Below, in pieces: positions 52,011 through 64,000 of a stretch of 64,000 nt of DNA. Position numbers and translations under genes: made by a program. The DNA comes from Strix aluco. Taxonomy: Eukaryota; Chordata; Aves; Strigiformes; Strigidae. Below the pieces are notes generated by a model. That model saw nothing but the letters and a program-made list of their open reading frames with translations, was not told the origin of the DNA and made no database searches. Each line of letters begins with the position of its first letter. The stretch's first letter is position 1. Where the stretch lies: positions 93,416,994-93,480,993 of the forward strand of contig NC_133932.1 in assembly GCF_031877795.1 (NCBI RefSeq), given 5' to 3'.

Positions 52011-53690
52011 GCCGTTGCCTCTGTTGACATTGCAGAGTAGTTATCTTTTAGTGATCCCAATGTTGAGGTGTCTGGGTTTGTGTATTACAGAGGAACTGCT
52101 GATGTCCTGGTCCCTGCAAACCATTGTCTTAGCACTGGTTTGTGTGAAATCTCATCAAAGGCTGCAAAGTGAAACATTACCTCACTTAACCTGTTGGAGT
52201 TCTATAAAGGACTCCTAAAAGTGGGATTTTCCAAGTCAGTGGGTATTCAAACACATACTGAGGTTTTCTAAGATCTGGCAAATCTCTTTTTTAGGTTTAT
52301 TCAAATATAGGAAGTTTTAATGTTTAAGTGTTAAGCGAAAAAAGTCCTACAAAAATTAAATATCTAGACTTTTTTATTTTGCCAGAATATCTTAAACATG
52401 TATGGTGACTACCTGAATCGATATCAGTTCTTCTTCTTCTTCCTTTCCTGTTGAGTATTTTGCAGATTTTCTCCAATTTATTTCTTTTATGATGCATTGT
52501 CATCTGGTCTTGGTATAATTAAAAACAACATATCCAATGTTAAAAAAGATCTATTTAAAGTATGATTAATCGTCAGTGCTGATATCACATAACCTGGTTT
52601 AATGTTATATGTCCTAATTTAATCTCTTCCAGCTATATCCTAGTTTAATCTCTTCTTGATTCAATTTACCTGATCAAGAATTTATCTAGTTCTATACATC
52701 ACAGCTCATGCTCTGCATATGCTTTCCATTCTAGAAGTGGCATGGTATAAAATCTGCTACTTATTCCCAGTGATTGTATTCATTTTCTAACCATTTACCA
52801 AAGCTGTTTGTTGGGGGTTTTTTCTTGCCAAAGTCACTTGTTGCTATTTTGGACTTCCTTGAGTAAAGCAGACATTTATTTAAAAGTACAGATAAGGTAC
52901 TTGGTTAATATCGATTTCTTCACAGAGGTTATGTACATTTACAGAAAAGGAAGTTTTGCCAGGTGATTGCACTAATTAAAATATGTCTAGGGAAAAAAAG
53001 AGGAAATTAGCAAAACTGAAGTCCAAGAAATTACAGTCTTCAATGGAACATAATAAAGAGTAAATATATAAGGTACTTTTATCAAAACACATATGAATCT
53101 AAACATTAACATTAGCTTTTGATGGGTTGATGGCGCAATGCTGAAACTTAGTATACTTTTTGTATAAAATAATGATACTTTCAAAATACAGCTTTTCAGG
53201 ATGAAATAGCCTGGATAAAGTCTACAGATTCAGGATCATATTTTTAAAAATGCCACTTTGAAGTCTTCAGTTAACTTTCTCAAAATGTTTCTAGGAAACA
53301 CAGACAAATAGGTGAGATCTCAGGATAGAAAGACAGCAGAATATTACTGATAGAATTCATGGAGAAGGACAAGTGAAATCTTGTAAGATTTTAATGATAG
53401 GAAAAATATGTTGGAATTTAATCGAGGCTGAAGTTTGGCTCAAAGGTAGAAGAAAATAAAATTCTTGACCAATATTTTTAATGAAAGTGCTCAGTGTTAA
53501 GCAAAAGTACCCCATAGATGTTATAGCAACTTTTCAGAATTTAACCAATAAGTTCCTTAGAGTACTATTATGCACATATGTACAACTATGTGTTTAGTTA
53601 AAGGAGTGGTTTACAGTGAGACATTTTATCCATACTTAGAAGTTAGTTAAAATAGCAGAAGGAAGGAATTGAGCAAATAAGAGAAAAAGA

Positions 53691-53720
53691 ATTATATAAA
53701 GTTCAATTATATAAAGTTCA
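53691..53720. repeat. Exact 15-base tandem duplication
   Basis: ATTATATAAAGTTCA occurs at 53691-53705 and again, directly adjoining, at 53706-53720 without any difference, which suggests a recent slippage event. Confidence 0.95.
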
Positions 53721-54110
53721 ACTGGAGACTGTACTACAATGCACATGTATACAGGGACAGTTGGTATTGAGTGTGCAGTTTGATCTTCAGCATTTTACTG
53801 CTTAAGTATTAACCATGCAGTATCAAAGGTCTCTACATTTTTCTATTTTTCCTCAGGCTGACAGGCTAGTTAGTTACTCTGTATGTAACCTTTCTTATCT
53901 CTAGGACAGCTCGAGAAGTCAAATATCTTGTTTTCACTCTTATAACCTAAAGTTCCAGAAACATATGCATTTTAGAACAAGAAAAAAAAATACAAATTTA
54001 GAGAAAACCTTATCTTGTGATAATTCAAACACTCATATTTTCCCAAGAAAATCAGAAGTAAAGAAATGCACAAATCAGAGACCTTTAGCAACAGATGGAG
54101 TGGCTGTAGA

Positions 54111-54150
54111 GTACCAGGACCTTAGCAGGAGTACCAGGAGTTAGCAGGGA
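54111..54150. repeat. 20-base imperfect tandem duplication at CR1 5' edge
   Basis: GTACCAGGACCTTAGCAGGA at 54111-54130 is followed at once by GTACCAGGAGTTAGCAGGGA. The duplication sits where the CR1 sequence becomes recognisable and may be part of the element leader or a product of its insertion. Confidence 0.8.
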
Positions 54151-54229
54151 TTATTGACAGGGCTTTAAACTAGATACGAGGGGGGACGGGGAGATAACTG
54201 GGCATGTTAGGAACAAGCTTAAGGGAAAC

Positions 54230-57151
54230 GTGCCAAAGCTTGAAGGATGGTGGACTGGTGAGGGCTCTCCCTCTGCCACTTCATTTGAGAGAAGGGAAAG
54301 ATTTTCAGGAACCGTGGAAGCACCTGAGAAGGGTCTGGTAGGGAATGGGACCCATGCTCACAAGAGGGTGTTGGATTCATTAGTTCATCTCAAGTGCATC
54401 TACACCAATGCACGAAGTATGGGCAACAAACAGGGTGAGCTTGAAGCCATGATGCAGCACGAGAACTATGACATAGTAGCTATAACAGAAACGTGGTGGG
54501 ATGCCTCACACAACTGGAGTGCAGCAATTGATGGCTGCAAGCTCTTCAGGAGGGATAGACAGGGAAGGAGAGGTGGTGGGGTGGCCCTATATGTAAGAGA
54601 ATGCTATGATAGCTCAGAAATCAAGTATAGTGATAACGGGGTTGAGAGTGTGTGGATCAGGTTAAGGGTCAATAAAGCAGATCTTGCTGTGGGAGTCTGC
54701 TATAGACCTCCCAACCAAAGCAGTGAGGTGGTTGAAGCTTTCTACAAACAGTTGGGAGAAATCTCGCGGTCACTTGCCGTTGTTCTTGTGGGGGACTTTA
54801 ACCTCCCGGGTATCTGCTGGGATCACAACACAGCAGAGAGGGAACAATCCAGGGGGTTCCTGGAATGTATGGAGGATAACTTCCTCATACAGCTGGTGAG
54901 TGAACCAACCAGGGAAGGTGCCCTCCTGGACCTGCTTCTTGTGAACAGGGAAGAGCTTCTGGGTGAGGTGAAGGTTGGAGGCTGTCTAGGGTGCAGTGAT
55001 CATGAGATGATCGAATTTTTGATCCTTTGAGAAACAAAGAGAGGGGTTAGTAAAACTGCCACCTTAGACTTCTGGAGGGCAAACTTCAACCTGTTCAAGA
55101 GACGGGTTAACAAAATCCCTTGGGAGGCTGCCTTGAAGGAAATGGGAGTCCAGGAAGGCTGGACATACTTCAAGAGCGAAGTCATAAAGGCACAGGAACA
55201 GGCTGTTCCTGTCTGCCGAAAAACAAGCAGGCGGGGAAGGAGACTGGTCTGGCTAAACAGGGACCTTTGGCTGGATCTCAAGAACAAAAGGAGAATCTAT
55301 CGCCTTTGGAAGAGGGGCCAGGCCTCTCATGAAGACTATAAAGTCGTAGTGAAGTTATGCAGGGAGAACATTAGGAGAGCCAAAGCACAGCTAGAGCTCA
55401 ACTTGGCTGCAGCTGTTAAGGATAACAAAAAATCTTTCTATAAATTCATTAACAGCAAGAGGAGGATTAGAGAAAATCTCCCTCCCCTACTGGATGCAGA
55501 GGGAAACATGGTAACAAAGGATGAGGAAAAGGCTGAGGTGCTCAAGGCCTCCTTTGCCTCAGTCTTTAGCAGTGGAACTGGCTGTTCCCTGGACACCCAG
55601 CCTCATGAGATGGGAGATGGGGAGGGGAAGCAGACTGATGTCAACACAGCTGAAGAGGAGGTGGTCAGAGACCTGCTACACCACTTGGATGCACACAAGT
55701 CTGTGGGACCGGATGGATTACACCCAAGGGTGCTGAGGGATTTGGCAGATGTGCTCACCAAGCCGCTGTCCATGATTTACCTGAAGTCATGGCTAACTGG
55801 GGAGGTCCCACTGGACTGGAGGGTGGCAGATGTGACACCCATCTACAAGAAAGGCAGGAAGGAGGATCCATGGAACTATAGACCTGTCAGTCTGACCTTG
55901 GTGCCAGGGAAGGTCATGGAGCAGGTTATCTCGGGTGCCATTTAAAGTCATATAATGGACAACCAGGGGATCAGGCCCAGTCAGCATGGGTTTATGAAAG
56001 GCAGGTCCTGCCTGACAAACCTGATCTCCTTCTATGACAGGGCGACCCGCTTATTGGATGAGGGAGAGGCTGTGGATGTTGTCTACCTTGACTTCAGTAA
56101 GGCCTTTGACACTGTTTCCCACAGCATTCTCCTGGCGAAACTGACTACTCGTAGCTTGGATGGGCACACGCTTCGCTGGGTAAAAAACTGTCTGGATGGC
56201 CGGGCCCAAAGAGTTGTGGTGAATGGAGTTAAATCCGGTTGGCGGCCGGTCACGAGTGGTGTCCCCCAGGGCTTGGTTTTGGGGCCACTCCTGTTTAACA
56301 TCTTTATTGATGATCTAGATGAGGGGATCGAGTGAACCGTCAGTAAGTTTGCAGACGACACCAAGTTGGGTGGGAGTGTTGATCTGCTTGAGGGTAGGGA
56401 GGCTCTGCAGAGGGATTTGGACAGGCTGGAGTGATGGGCTAAGGCCAACTGTAGGAGTTTCAGTAAGGCCAAATGCCGAGTACTGCACTTGCGCCACAAC
56501 AACCCCCAGCAGCGCTACAGGCTTGGGGAGGAGTGGCTGGAGAGCTGCCAGTCAGAGAGGGACCTGGGGGTGTTGATTGACAGCTGGCTGAAGATGAGCC
56601 AACAGTGTGCCCAGGTGGCCAAGAAGGCCAATGGTATTCTGGCTTGCATCAGAAATAGCGTGGCCAGCAGGGACAGGGAAGAGATCTTACCCCTGTACTC
56701 GGCACTGGTGAGGCCACACCTGGATTCCTGTGTTCAGTTTTGGGCCCCTCACTACAAAAAGGACATTGAATTACTCGAGCGTGTCCAGAGAAGGGCAACG
56801 AAGCTGGTGAAGGGTCTGGAGCACATGTCGTATGAGGACCGGCTGAGGGAACTGGGGTTGTTTAGTCTGGAGAAGAGGAGGCTGAGGGGAGACCTCATTG
56901 CCCTCTACAGCTACCTGAAAGGAGGTTGCAGAGAGCTGGGAATGAGTCTCTTTAACCAAGCAACAAGTGATAGGACAAGAGGTAATGGCCTCAAATTGCG
57001 CCAGGGAAGGTTTAGACTGGATATTAGGAAGCATTTCTTCACAGAACGGGTAGTTAGGCGTTGGAATGGGCTGCCCAGGGCAGTGGTGGAGTCCCCATCC
57101 CTGGAGGTGTTCAAGAGTAAAGTTGACTTAGCGCTTAGAGATATGCTGTAG
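54230..57151 (+). pseudogene. CR1 ORF2 (endonuclease/reverse transcriptase), four nonsense codons
   Basis: This replication protein nicks target DNA and copies the element RNA at the nick. One frame runs from about 54146 to the TAG at 57149. No frameshift was found; it is broken only by TGA at 55028, TAA at 55943, TGA at 56333 and TGA at 56432. Counting from the GTG at 54230, the APE-type endonuclease shows TNARS (59-63), ITETWW (85-90), GDFN (188-191) and SDH (256-258), so its catalytic residues look intact. The RT part has IYKKG and NYRPVSLT before the second stop, then [10 protein letters not shown] and YLDFSKAFD. The usual PQGS reads PQGL. FADD (56348-56359) lies between the last two stops. 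The C-terminal region has [13 protein letters not shown] and ESPSLEVFK. The true start is unknown. It is inactive as it stands but seems recently inserted. Confidence 0.95.
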
Positions 57152-57236
57152 TTGGGAACTGTCAGTGTTAGGTCAATGGTTGTACTGGATGATCTTCAAG
57201 GTCTTTTCCAACCTAGACAATTCTGTGATTCTGTGA

Positions 57237-60200
57237 CCTGGAGGCCTTTAGGAGAAATTGGGAATATAGTATTCTTCGGTATGAGGAAGCATGAGCAAAA
57301 CTGACTGTATAATTTATGACATTGAGTTGCTTATTGGAGGAAGTAGGTACTAAGAAAAAAATTGAGACTTTTCTTGTTTGGTATATTTAAAGTATAATCC
57401 AGTATGACAGAAATGCAACTTTTCTATTCAGTGCTTCAACATTATCATCCTGACTCTGACAACTATCTGATTAAGCCACATGCAATCTCTCAGGTTTATT
57501 CACTTCCATAAACTTCCTTTCTGTGTGACTTTTAATGAACTATATATCATGTTGAAATACATTTAATCAGAAATGTAACAACAATAGTTTTCTATTGTAG
57601 TATAAATTAGAATAGACACTTTTTTGGATTTGAACAAATATTTGCATTATTAATAAATTGATAGAGTTCCTGTATCACCACTACAGAGAAATATCTAATC
57701 TACCTTCTGGCGCATAAAATTTCTGCAAAAGAACTGCTTCTTTATGCTAATGACAATACAGTTCCCAGGAGAACTTCAATGTAGCGTGAGAATAGCTCAT
57801 AAACAGTACCCAGAAGTTAACTTTGTGCTATAACCTAACTTTTGGGGGCATTCTGAATCCTGTGACTGTATTAGTAGCCTCATGCGTGAACAAAATAAAC
57901 TAGGATATTACTTAGCATACATATTATCAAATATTTGGTAATTTATTTAAAAACAATCTAATTTATTTTTTTTTCCTAGCAGTGAGATGTAAAGATGATA
58001 ATTTGCCAAACAGCTTTAACTGATCTTATGTGACTCTTGTCTGGTATAATATTTCTCAATTACCAACAGAAATTTTCTCCAAAGAATGTCACACGCTTTA
58101 ACACACATACCCTTGCACTGATGAAAAATAATTAGTGGTTGGTGAAAACAACTAGTTTATTAAAGAAAAAGAAACTTCTATAAAAGGAGTTTGGAGGCTG
58201 CAGCAGGACAAAAAAGTCTACTAAGCCAACCACAAAGTCTCGGGTTGGTTGTATCATATAATTTTGTGAGTTACAGGTAAAAGTATGTTTTAATAAGTGC
58301 AGTGGAGGTGTTTCTAATGCACGTCTCTTGAACAGCTCTTCCATAATGATTTAACACATACTATAATATAGGAGCTTGTACATGGATTTAATACATTTTA
58401 TTTTATAGCACTCTACTTTATCTCAACCAATTTTCATCCTACTTTATTTCAAGTGACGAAACATTTTCTGCCTGTAAGCATGATAAAATCATTTCAATGT
58501 TTCAAAGTGATAGTTAAGGAGTTCTAAGAATATATATATATGCTTTCTTTGTCTGTTTCTAGTCAATAAACAAATAATGATCTCTCACTGGTTAGATTAC
58601 AGTGCATTGCAACAGTATAACTAGTTTGCATTGTCAGCTCTATACAGAAGGGCTGACCCACTGAAGGCTAACAACTTTATCTCAAACAGTTCTCCAAAAT
58701 ATTTTCTCTCTCATTATCCAGATAAGAAATTCCCCCTCTGAAATAGGGGAGCTCTAGATTACTTTCAGACTCACTGACATTCTTCTTACGGTTATTCCTG
58801 CCTGCAGATGACAACTGCAGCTTTCTTCTCTATGTGATCTGTCCACAGAGGCACTTTTTATACCTGACGTTGTTTTCTTCAGCTAAACTAACAACATGGT
58901 ATTCCTTACCAGTGTTCTTTGACACCAGATTTCAGTTTAAAATCAGTATGGTCATAGCTGAGGATCTCATCTAATTTTCCTTCTCCTCTTTTCTTTTTGA
59001 GTCACTATGGATTACTGCTTTCTGTCCTTTCTTGTCCACCTTCACACATAAGCAGATTAAATGGCATAGCACCAGTGGTCTTTCTCTTGGTAGTTTCACA
59101 TCAGCTAACAGAGGTGAGACTAACACAGTGTAGAGATGTTCCAGCTGCCTCACACTAGCTACGCTGAGTACCAATAGCAGTTAACTACAATAGACCAGAA
59201 ATCTTGAAGTTTAATTTACCCTCCTTCTTGATCTTCATTAAATCCCATGTTTGTTTAAATTAAATCCAGTAACCTTGCTTAAAGTGAACTCAGATATTTC
59301 TACCCTATATTTCAGTCACTCATGTGGCTGAGTGAAAAATTCTCTAAGTGCAGGCAATGTTCATTTGTTTTAGGTTTACATTTTTCATTATTCATTTTAT
59401 TGAATGAATAAAATGTTTCCTTAAACTCTGTAAAGCATTTCTATACTCCTGCTTCTTTTTTTTACTCGCTAATAACTAATTTGCTTCTAGGTGTTAGTCA
59501 GTGACATCCAGGAAGCTCAGAAGAGATAAGGCTGTGCCCAAATAAATAACATGAAAATTCATGAATTATATTCTTCTTCCTTGTTTCTTGTGATATGAAG
59601 GCAAGAGCATGATATTTATAGATTGACCAGCAGCAATTCCAATAAATATTATTTGCATATGAAATCTGTCTTTGTTTATAGCAAAACTGAAACAGCTTTC
59701 TGTTAATTTTCTTCAATTTTAAAAAATTATATAATATAATTTCCCTTCTGGTCACATCTTCAGATCTCATTCAGACATTTTCAGCAGTTTACTAGTAGTT
59801 AGAGTTTAGTATTAAATGTAACAAGCTGGAAACCCTCAAGTGCATTTTAATGTTGTGTTATAGACATTAAATACATAATAATTATGTCAAGGGTTATGCT
59901 TTATTTTTGTTTTATTGCTGGGTCCAAAAGTAGGCTGGAGAGAAGAGACGTGGGAGCAATAAAATTTTCCAAAAGTTATATTTGGTAGCTGAAACATCTG
60001 TGAGTTTCATGGTGGCTTGGCTTTTTTTTTCTTTTCTACATGAATATTTATAGCCCACCAGGAAAGAAAACAGGAGTGCCAAAATACCATAAGAACATCT
60101 ATCTTGATATTTTTTGGTCCAAATAGAATATAGACCCTCCAAGTAACTTAAAAGAGTCTGTTCTAACAAGATTTCCAGGTCAGTATTTTTGGTCCCAATG

Positions 60201-63200
60201 TATTCACATCAGTATCCTAAAATTTGTCTGTCTGTGAGAACTGTTGAACTGCTTGAACACTTGAATTTAGTCACCACTATATTAATGCTAGTACACTGTA
60301 GCAGCACTTTTCAGTGCGCTTACCTTCTATAACGGACAAGAGAAATCTACTGGCCAAAAAAAAGGCTTTTATAACATTGAGGATGAGGTAAAGCCATTGG
60401 ATACATATAAAACATAACAGATTTACTAAGAATAATTTACTTTCTTAGTAACAGTTTTTACAGTTTAAGACAAGGTATATTTACAAAACACCTTACCTTA
60501 AACCTGGCAATAGTTCTAATGAAATACCTTTCACATTATGCATTTTAGATGAAAACGAAGTTTTAGCTTTTTCTTTTCCCTTTGCATTGTCAAGAAATTG
60601 TGCTTGTGTGGGACACACCAGCTGAGTTCTCTCTAGTGCATCTGACTCCAGTTAAAAATTAATAAAGCCATACATGCGGTTGTCAGTAATGTTGGGTAAG
60701 ACTGATCAAACTAACAGATGCTCGTTCTGGACAACAGAAGGAAACTAAAATTCTACAGGGTTCATGCAGGAATGTGACAATTTTGGCCAGCATAAAATTT
60801 ATGCTGTATATTTATTTCTGGTTTGTCATCTTATCCCTAAAACAATATATTTATTTTGCCCCTAGAGTTACATTTTCTTTCAGAGGTCTAATTCCATCAG
60901 AATGGGGCTGCTGTTCAATACAAGTCAAGCAGGCTATTGCCTATGGCAGGGGAAACAAAATCATTGCCTTTAGATGAAAATGCAGTCTTGTACCAGTAAC
61001 TTTATTTCTACGCCCTGCCTGACTCCCTGTTCATGGGCCTTCATCTCCCCTCTGCTGCCAAAGGGGCAGCAGCAGTACTGGCAGCATAGGGCTCTGTGGC
61101 GACTTGTGAAGATGGGCATCCAGGGTGGTAGCCCACCTCCTTCTTGCATTGTTGCCTGTCAGCTAGTAACAAGCTTGCTAGTTATTGTCTTGCAAATAAA
61201 ATCAGTAATTGATATTTGACAAGTAAGAAAGATCCCCATTTCTGCCCTAAATCTGGACATTTCTTTCCCAACAAAGCATGGCTCACAAACAGCTGGTTCT
61301 GTACAACTGAGTAAAAGTAGCAGGTACAAGAAACAAGCAGCTGTCAGCAGGATTGATCCAAAGCTGACATGCCTCCATCAAAACAGAGAGCTATTCTGCT
61401 AGGGGCTGGTATGTTTCAATGCATTTGTATCTCTTTGTGTCAATCCTCTTGTTCCCTCACCTGTGCTGTGGATTACCAAATGTGAGAAATGATTAATCAA
61501 TTCCCTATTTGACTATGATCAAATTAAAAGAGAGAGAGGAAGAAGCTGGGAAGAAAAGGAACAGAGAGGTTGGAATAGGGAAAGAGATCATGGTTGCTGT
61601 TCTTGAAAGTGGCAAATCAGAAACCAGTGCCAATTCCTTCAGCCCTAAAGGACACAAAGTTCTAGCCTCCCTCAGTGAGAGCAACAGTATTTGAACCTAC
61701 TGATCACTGTTCCAAAGGGATTAAGTATTCCACAATGGAGAAATGGAGTTCATATTTCACTTTTCTCACATTCTCACCTACTATGCGAGAGTATGTAAGG
61801 CTTAGGAGGGGCGGTGGGCAGGAAACTACCTTGATAGTGGTAAAGAACAACATTTTGGGCTCTGCTTTCAGTACTGTTCATGCATTTGACTCATGAATCT
61901 GATGTTTTAGAATACCTTGTATTGTAAATGACAATGTAATTTCAGTTGTACTAGTTTACAGTATTTCATGATGGGAAACAGTATTCAGTCTCTCCACCAT
62001 TCAGAAATATAGATCCAAGCTTATTTTAAATTATACTTTGAATTATGTGAATTATCAAGACCACATTCATATTTTACATAGCTATTTATGCAATAACTGT
62101 GGTCATCACGACATCACAGAAAATTTGGAAGAGCGTATTTCTTATAAGCAAAAATATTACATTAAAGCAGAAAATACTGGTGTCTTGGTTATTACTAATA
62201 ATTTATTGAAGCGATGTCAGAAAACTGCTTATCAGCCTACAAGAAATAGTAGGATATGGGATCTGTCCTGTAAGGTTTACAGTTTGAAAAAGATACAGGA
62301 AAAAAAAACATTCCCTGGGTAATCCAGTAGCAGATAACCATTACAGTATATTTCCCCTGCCTTCACTTCCTGTTGTTATTTTGGTTTGTTTATTAGTGAT
62401 TTTAGATTAGAAGAGTGACTGTCAGAAGCTTCAGAGTAACTCTTTGGGATTTTAGTTTATATAGGATAATTTTTTCAGCCCTCTGATCCTTTTGGCTATT
62501 CTTGATTCTGGTAAACATTACAGGTATTTGTCAATTGAATTAACAGCATAAAAAGGATGTGTTTTACGTGAAAGAAAAAGTTGGACTAATATGAGAAGGA
62601 GGCTAAGGAGGAGAAGAAATAATTACCCAGGCAGATATCAGCAGCAGATGGTGATTTCTACTGGGAAATTCGTGCAAGAATTCAGAAAAAAAGTACTGTA
62701 TTATGGAGCTTTTAAAATCTGATGGCAGCACTAACATCTTTCAGAAAATGGATGTTGAACTGTATCTCAATGTTTTAACAGAGACAGAACAGCTAAACTG
62801 AAAACAACAAGCAGTATACGGTATGGATAACTTTGAATTAGTACTCATCCTGTCCATCATGCATGCTGAACCTAAAGACTTAATGGAGAAGGCAAAGAAC
62901 TGCTGCGGAATGGTTAAAAGAGAAAATTTGTATGGATTTGTACTACTCAAACTCTGATGATGGAAACAGCACAAAATATTTAGGGACCTGAGCCGAAAAC
63001 TCATGAGTCTGCAGGTCCTGCTGGTTTTGCTTTGGGAGCAGAGCTCACTCTGACAAGTTACAGCAGCTCAGAGGCTGATCTGAACTGATGTAGAGGCAAC
63101 CTTCACATCTTCAAGTGGCATGAACAGTTCTAGCAACCTGAGCAACCTGGCTTCTCCTTCTTCTCTCGACCATGACTTTCTCTCTATTTGAGCAACAGAG

Positions 63201-64000
63201 AGCAAGAGTGGTATAAGAACTTCCACACCAACTCTAAAAGTATACTTTTTTTTGGAGTGAAGTGAATGACTTTCAGGTTAGCATAAGCCAGCTTTAAAAA
63301 AGAGATCTCAGTAGAAAGCTTGTGAAAGTTAGCTCTGAAAGAGCAATCTTCACAAATGTGTGATGTGTTAACTACCTTTTGTTCTTTTTCCTGCAGTTTA
63401 CTTGAGGAAAGAAAGATATAATTAAGACAATTGCTTTTGTGAAAATGTTGTGCTTTCTGCGGTTCAAGAATATTTTCTGTTAGTTTTCCAAGTCCAGAAG
63501 AGGTGCTGTTTGTTAGTGCTTGCAATGGTCATATTCAGTATATGACATTACCATGCTCTATTCATTATGAATTGTGACCACTTAAACATACAAAATATTT
63601 CTCCTAAACACAAAATGAAGATATACAAAAATTTATTAAAATTAAAAATCCAGATCTGACTTTTAGTTCTAGTTACAATGTAGACTCTTTATGAGTGTTT
63701 CAATTAGTTTTATAAAATAGAATTTACTGTTAATTTTGGTGAATTTACTTCCAATTCTGTATTCTTATCCATCTTTTAAAGAAGATATTTATTCTTCATA
63801 AAGTGAGGAATTGCTTGTTTTATTTTCACTGAAATGATCTTCCATTCCCTGAAAACTGTAGTGTTTGCAGTTACGTGAGTTCAGCTTTGACTTTAATGCT
63901 CTTCCAGGTACACTAGCTTCACCTTACCTTCTTTGAGGTAGGAGTCATCTCATTGATTGTCTTGAGTAAAAGGAAATGGCTCATGCATCTTTCGTACATT
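57237..64000. other. Unique AT-rich intergenic DNA
   Basis: No gene or recognised repeat was found. A short (AT)n run lies near 58531-58541 and a purine-rich stretch near 61525-61590. Open frames of up to about 113 codons (for example 63184-63525 on the minus strand) have no recognisable domain. Confidence 0.5.

Larger units (their letters stand above)
43285..54077. other. Unique AT-rich intergenic DNA
   Basis: No gene was recognised in this long stretch. It contains an A18 run, a hairpin and a 15-base tandem duplication, listed separately. 47.34-48.46 kb is purine-rich on the + strand and could be decayed LINE sequence, but no motif supports a family. Open frames do not exceed about 75 codons. 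Confidence 0.5.
54090..57236 (+). mobile_element. CR1 LINE, nearly complete ORF2, plus strand
   Basis: About 3.1 kb of a CR1 non-LTR retrotransposon, the best preserved in the window. The 5' part carries the familiar GGGCTTTAAACTAGATACGAGGGGGGACGG leader at about 54160-54190. ORF2 follows in one frame, then a short 3' UTR of about 85 bases ending in ATTCTGTGATTCTGTG at 57220-57235. ORF1 is absent, so the copy is 5'-truncated just upstream of ORF2. The exact 5' edge is uncertain (54078-54130). GC content is clearly higher than in the AT-rich flanks. Confidence 0.96.

Noticed and set aside
56083..56502. 139-codon open frame on the minus strand
   Set aside because: Antisense shadow of the CR1 RT core, which includes FADD on the + strand.
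63184..63525. 113-codon minus-strand frame near the right edge
   Set aside because: No domain, signal or splice evidence. Composition is like the surrounding non-coding DNA.
1..64000. CRISPR arrays, bacterial operons, riboswitches, tRNA or rRNA genes
   Set aside because: The DNA is vertebrate and nothing of this kind was seen on reading both strands.

Overview
The window looks like an AT-rich, gene-poor stretch of a bird genome. The bird call rests on four recognisable insertions of CR1-type LINE retrotransposons. Two of the + copies end in the ATTCTGTG-like 3' repeat and one ends in a related, diverged tail; the minus copy begins with the reverse-orientation CR1 tail. I also see no mammalian SINEs or L1. 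Older CR1-clade relics and short fragments resembling repeats I associate with turtles and crocodilians fit an archosaur. I cannot name the species. I found no host protein-coding gene, exon, tRNA, rRNA or known microRNA. All open frames with recognisable protein content belong to retrotransposon ORF2, and the other long frames are a pentanucleotide repeat or chance.

Layout. 1-3.8 kb: unique AT-rich DNA. 3.83-4.07 kb: an uninterrupted (TTCCC)n array of about 47 units. 4.1-10.8 kb: unique DNA with homopolymer runs and one small hairpin. 10.78-12.30 kb: minus-strand CR1, 5'-truncated and frameshifted. 13.1 kb: possible old palindromic repeat. 13.9-14.3 kb: very old CR1-clade reverse-transcriptase relic. 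15.8-17.1 kb: second very old CR1-clade relic, from the endonuclease-to-RT part of ORF2. 17.48-17.97 kb: 3' end of a further CR1. 18-39.5 kb: mostly unique DNA, with a homeodomain-motif-rich block at 21.8-22.5 kb that could be a conserved regulatory element, and an odd TTAAT-phased block at 35.39-35.53 kb that may be a fossil DNA transposon. 39.57-40.68 kb: old + strand CR1. 40.7-54.1 kb: unique DNA with a small minus-strand CR1 3' relic at 43.1 kb. 54.09-57.24 kb: the best preserved CR1, carrying ORF2 in one continuous frame with four nonsense codons and no frameshift. 57.2-64 kb: unique DNA, nothing recognised.

How the parts work together: there is no operon or gene set here. The recognised coding sequence comes from independent retrotransposon insertions of different ages (fresh-looking at 54 kb, intermediate at 10.8, 17.5 and 39.6 kb, ancient at 13.9, 16.6 and 43.1 kb). 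The most plausible function of the remaining DNA is long-range regulation, which sequence reading alone cannot prove. I did not find a convincing new biological system. The items most worth checking are the (TTCCC)n array, the phased TTAAT block, the regulatory-looking blocks and the CR1 ORF2 with only four stops.
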